DNA of 64,000 nt from Telluria mixta (lineage in GTDB: Bacteria; Pseudomonadota; Gammaproteobacteria; Burkholderiales; Burkholderiaceae_D), in the NCBI RefSeq assembly GCF_029223865.1, contig NZ_CP119520.1, forward strand, positions 2,170,001 to 2,234,000, given 5' to 3'. Of this stretch, positions 60,927-64,000 are shown in pieces. Positions within the stretch are counted from its first letter, which is position 1. Every line of letters starts with the position of its first letter. Under the pieces are notes generated by a model. The model worked only from the letters and a program-made list of their open reading frames with translations, had not been told where the DNA came from and did no database searches. Both the position numbers and the translations under genes were made by a program.

Positions 60927-62009
60927 ATGCCACAATTTGCCCCGCTCCAGAACGACACCTTCCTGCGTGCGCTGCTGCGCCAGCCGACGGATTACACGCC
61001 GGTGTGGCTGATGCGCCAGGCGGGGCGCTACCTGCCGGAATACCGCGCCACGCGCGCGAAAGCCGGTTCGTTCCTGGGCCTGGCCAAGAATCCGGACTTC
61101 GCCACCGAAGTCACGCTGCAGCCGATCGACCGCTATCCGCTGGACGCGTCGATCCTGTTCTCGGACATTCTCACCGTGCCGGACGCGATGGGCCTGGGTC
61201 TGTATTTCGAGGACGGCGAGGGCCCGAAATTCGAGCGCACCGTGCGCACGGAAAGCGATGTCGCCGCCCTGCGCGTGCCCGACATGGCCTCGCTGCAGTA
61301 CGTGTTCGACGCCGTCACGTCGATCCGCACGGCGCTGAACGGCCGGGTGCCGCTGATCGGCTTTTCCGGCAGCCCGTGGACCCTGGCGTGCTACATGGTC
61401 GAAGGCGGCGGTTCGCGCGAATTCCACACCATCAAAAAGATGCTGTATTCGCGTCCGGACCTGATGCACCGCATCCTGGAGACCAATGCGGAAGCGGTCG
61501 CGCAATACCTGAACGCCCAGATCGACGCGGGCGCGCAGGCCGTCATGATCTTCGACTCGTGGGGCGGCGCGCTGGCCGACGGCGCTTATCAACAGTTCTC
61601 GCTCGCGTACATGGAGAAGGTCGTCGCGAAGCTGCAGCGCGAGAAGGATGGCGTGCGCATCCCGGCCATCGTGTTCACGAAGGGCGGCGGCCTGTGGCTG
61701 GACGCAATGGCCGATATCGGCGCCGACGCGCTGGGCCTGGACTGGACCGTCAACCTGGGCCGCGCCCGCGCGCAGGTGGGCGACCGCGTCGCCCTGCAGG
61801 GCAACCTCGATCCGGCCATCCTGTTCGCCGGTCCGGACCAGATTCGCACCGAGGTGGAAAAGGCGCTGGCCAGCTACGGCACGCCGTCCGCGGGCCACGG
61901 CCATGTGTTCAACCTGGGCCACGGCATCTCGCAATTCACCCCGCCGGAATCCGTGACGGCGATGGTCGACGCGGTCCACGACTTCAGCCGTCGCCAGCGC
62001 GCCGCCTGA
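60927..62009 (+). CDS. hemE: Uroporphyrinogen decarboxylase
   Basis: The 360-residue haem-pathway enzyme that decarboxylates uroporphyrinogen III to coproporphyrinogen III. Motifs: [34 protein letters not shown] and [17 protein letters not shown]. The ATG at 60927 matches the family start; the open frame from 60483 is the shadow of the S9 gene. It is followed by a large AT-rich spacer before priA. Confidence 0.97.
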   Translation: MPQFAPLQNDTFLRALLRQPTDYTPVWLMRQAGRYLPEYRATRAKAGSFLGLAKNPDFATEVTLQPIDRYPLDASILFSDILTVPDAMGLGLYFEDGEGPKFERTVRTESDVAALRVPDMASLQYVFDAVTSIRTALNGRVPLIGFSGSPWTLACYMVEGGGSREFHTIKKMLYSRPDLMHRILETNAEAVAQYLNAQIDAGAQAVMIFDSWGGALADGAYQQFSLAYMEKVVAKLQREKDGVRIPAIVFTKGGGLWLDAMADIGADALGLDWTVNLGRARAQVGDRVALQGNLDPAILFAGPDQIRTEVEKALASYGTPSAGHGHVFNLGHGISQFTPPESVTAMVDAVHDFSRRQRAA

Positions 62010-62010
62010 G

Positions 62011-62552
62011 GTATCCACAACAGCCGTGCTGCATTTCAGCAGCACGGTGAGCAGGCAATCCACACTTATTCACAAAAAAACGAACGGGGGTTGCGTGGAC
62101 TGTGGAAATGTACAGTAGCCATCCCCATGTGGTAAGTGACTGATTTTAATGGATTTACTGCCGGGTCAAGGGTGGCCGGGTGAGGCGCTCTCAAGGGAGT
62201 GACCAGTTATCCACCGAAGCTGTCAGCCCATTGTTCACAAAGTTATGCACAGATTCTGTGAATAATCTGGAAAAGTGCTTGGTTTACCGTGGTTTACAGA
62301 TTTTCTTCAAGTGTTGTATCAAGATTATGCTGCACTGCGCTCAAGTTTTACATCCGGAAAGGCACAGTTATGCACAGAAGCGTTCAAGCGATGGGATATT
62401 TCACTGGCTCAAAGTTGGAAAACGTAAGCCATTGAATTATAAGGGAAAATTTTGAACTGCACATAGAGAATTTCCTAACGTTTTGCGCTAGCGTAAACCT
62501 TCTCCACGGTCAACTTTTCCATTTTCCACAAAGTTTTCCACAGTTTTCCACA
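62011..62552. other. DnaA-box cluster in the AT-rich hemE-priA spacer
   Basis: Eleven DnaA-box-like 9-mers lie in about 540 bp of AT-rich DNA. Exact TTATNCACA matches: 62066 (+), 62243 (+), 62257 (-) and 62368 (+). Exact TTTTCCACA: 62522, 62534 and 62544 (+). One-mismatch sites: 62011 (GTATCCACA), 62101 (-, ATTTCCACA), 62207 (TTATCCACC) and 62231 (TTGTTCACA). A direct repeat GGTTTAC is at 62281 and 62291, and a one-mismatch IHF-type sequence starts at 62317. This density is like that of replication origins or DnaA-titration loci. Confidence 0.72.
62024..62047 (+). terminator. Hairpin after hemE
   Basis: Perfect 9-bp inverted repeat CCGTGCTGC / GCAGCACGG around a 6-nt loop, 14 bp after the hemE stop. 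No T-run follows, so it is a weak terminator or an RNA-stabilising stem. Confidence 0.5.
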
Positions 62553-62573
62553 GCTTCTCGACAAGGTATCGGA

Positions 62574-64000
62574 TTGTCCCACTGCATCCTGCAAATCGCG
62601 CTCGACACGCCGCTCGACAGCCTGTTCGACTACCGCTGGGCATGCGAACCCGGCAGCGAGCCGGAAGTCGGGCAACTGGCGCTCGTGAACTTCGGCCGGC
62701 GCGAGGCGGTCGGGCTGATCGTTGCCGTCAAGCACGAGACGGACGTCCCCGCCGACAAGCTGAAGGATGCGCTCGCCGTGCGCAGCCAGCTCTCCCCGCT
62801 GCCGGAGCGGTGGATCGCGCTGGCGCGCTTTGCCGCCGCCTATTACCACCGGCCGCTGGGCGAGGTGGCGCTGCCCGGCCTGCCGAAGAATGTGCGGCTG
62901 TCGACGACGGTGGCGCTGGACCGCGCGCTGAAAAAGCTGGCCAAGCTGCCGGACGCGCACGATCCGACGCCCGCCGACATGCCGGTATTGAACGCGGCCC
63001 AGCAGCAGGCGGCGGACGCCATCGGCGGCGCGCAGGGATTCAGCCCGCTGCTGCTGTACGGCGTCACGGGCAGCGGCAAGACCGAGGTCTACCTGCAGGC
63101 CTGTGCCCAGGTACTCGCGCGCGACCAGGATGCGCAGATCCTGATCCTGGTCCCCGAGATCAACCTGACGCCGCAGCTGGAAGCGAACATCCGCGCACGC
63201 TTTCCCGGCGTGATGCTGGCGACGCTGCACAGCAGCCTGTCCGAAGGCGAGCGCATGCTGCACTGGCTGGCCGCGCACACGGGCCGCGCGCGCATCGTGC
63301 TGGGCACACGGCTGGCGATTCTCGCGTCGCTGCCGAACCTGAAAATGATCGTCATCGACGAGGAACACGACCCGTCGTACAAGCAGCAGGAAGGCCTGCG
63401 CTATTCCGCGCGCGACCTGGCCGTGTGGCGCGCGCGCCAGCTCGGCATCCCCATCGTGCTGGGCTCCGCGACGCCGTCGCTGGAAAGCTGGCACCACGCG
63501 CAGACGGGCCGCTACCGCAGGCTCGAACTGCGCGAGCGCGCCGTGCGCGATGCCGTGCTCCCGCGCGTCAAACTCGTCGACATGGAGCGCGACAAGCCGA
63601 AGGAAGGCCTCACGTCGGCCCTGATGCAGGCGCTGCGCCTGCGCATGGAACGGGGAGAACAATCGCTGCTGTTCCTGAACCGGCGCGGCTATGCGCCCGT
63701 GCTGTGCTGCGAAGCGTGCGGCTGGATCAGCAACTGCACGCGCTGCACCGCGTTCATGGTGCTGCACCGGCCGGAGCGCAGACTCCGCTGCCACCACTGC
63801 TCGCTCGAGATGCGTATTCCGCACGCGTGCCCGACCTGCGGCAATATCGACCTTCAGCCGTTGGGCCGCGGCACGCAGCGCATCGAGGAAGGCCTGCAGG
63901 CGTTGTTCCCGGACGCACGCATCCTGCGCATCGACGCCGACTCCACGCGCCGCAAGGGCAGCGCGCAAGAGGCGTTCGACACGGTGCACCGGGGCGACGT
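62574..64000 (+). CDS. priA: Primosomal protein N' (PriA helicase), N-terminal part
   Basis: The first 475 residues of PriA, the helicase that restarts collapsed replication forks; the gene runs off the window end. Visible parts: N-terminal 3'-DNA-binding domain (LDTPLDSLFDYRW), Walker A YGVTGSGKTEVYLQA, DExH box VIDEEHDPSYKQ, and the zinc-binding cysteines in CCEACGWISNCTRC and RCHHCSLEMR with CPTCG. The frame has no ATG; TTG at 62574 (giving SHCILQIAL) follows AAGG at 7 bases and fits the family. Three DnaA-type boxes end 22 bp upstream of this start. Confidence 0.93.
   Translation, partial: MSHCILQIALDTPLDSLFDYRWACEPGSEPEVGQLALVNFGRREAVGLIVAVKHETDVPADKLKDALAVRSQLSPLPERWIALARFAAAYYHRPLGEVALPGLPKNVRLSTTVALDRALKKLAKLPDAHDPTPADMPVLNAAQQQAADAIGGAQGFSPLLLYGVTGSGKTEVYLQACAQVLARDQDAQILILVPEINLTPQLEANIRARFPGVMLATLHSSLSEGERMLHWLAAHTGRARIVLGTRLAILASLPNLKMIVIDEEHDPSYKQQEGLRYSARDLAVWRARQLGIPIVLGSATPSLESWHHAQTGRYRRLELRERAVRDAVLPRVKLVDMERDKPKEGLTSALMQALRLRMERGEQSLLFLNRRGYAPVLCCEACGWISNCTRCTAFMVLHRPERRLRCHHCSLEMRIPHACPTCGNIDLQPLGRGTQRIEEGLQALFPDARILRIDADSTRRKGSAQEAFDTVHRGD

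Noticed and set aside
62475..63989. 504-codon minus-strand frame opposite priA
   Set aside because: It mirrors the priA coding frame, which shows Walker A, DExH and zinc motifs on the plus strand.

Overview
The window is dense, GC-rich bacterial chromosome with short intergenic gaps, many 4-8 bp gene overlaps and heavy G/C at third codon positions. Gene content and order (liuR-liuA, mlaFEDACB feeding into murA, hisGDCBHAFIE-hit-tatABC, gltBD, hemE-priA) indicate a betaproteobacterium. The combination fits Oxalobacteraceae (Massilia/Duganella-like); the family assignment is inferred from gene order and style only. No tRNA, rRNA, CRISPR array or prophage was seen.

Left part (1-12.4 kb): the N-terminus of a thiolase coupled to aceK (glyoxylate/TCA branch control); isovaleryl-CoA dehydrogenase with its MerR-type regulator LiuR and two LiuR-like operators, opposite an MBL-fold hydrolase; a small XRE-type regulator and a 57-residue orphan; ubiX-grxD; tex; a pirin/SDR pair divergent from a LysR regulator. 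Then come a SNF2 ATPase, a soluble PAS histidine kinase with its response regulator, and a REP-associated tyrosine transposase (RAYT) enclosed by imperfect inverted ends and accompanied by a REP pair (17.76-18.76 kb).

Middle (18.8-46.8 kb): gltBD (glutamate synthase), a secreted DUF4214/haemolysin-repeat-like protein, a small metabolic cluster, the Mla outer-membrane lipid-asymmetry operon, a two-gene ABC exporter, a BolA-like gene and murA. The complete histidine pathway cluster follows, then a HIT hydrolase and tatABC. A DNA methyltransferase gene sits between hisD and hisC and overlaps both by ATGA, so it is wired into the histidine operon.

Right part (46.9-64 kb): a secreted PHB-depolymerase-type esterase, a fatty acid desaturase coupled to a signal-less PhnD-like binding protein, an NHL-propeller/M23 fusion, a DUF885 peptidase-like protein, a second very large SNF2 ATPase coupled to an S9 peptidase, hemE, and the start of priA (TTG start, cut by the window end).

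The strongest unexplained signals are: (1) an AT-rich hemE-priA spacer holding seven exact and four one-mismatch DnaA boxes in about 540 bp; (2) the methyltransferase embedded in the his operon; (3) the RAYT with its flanking ends, together with five REP-type palindrome loci of two subfamilies, one of them inside the his operon.
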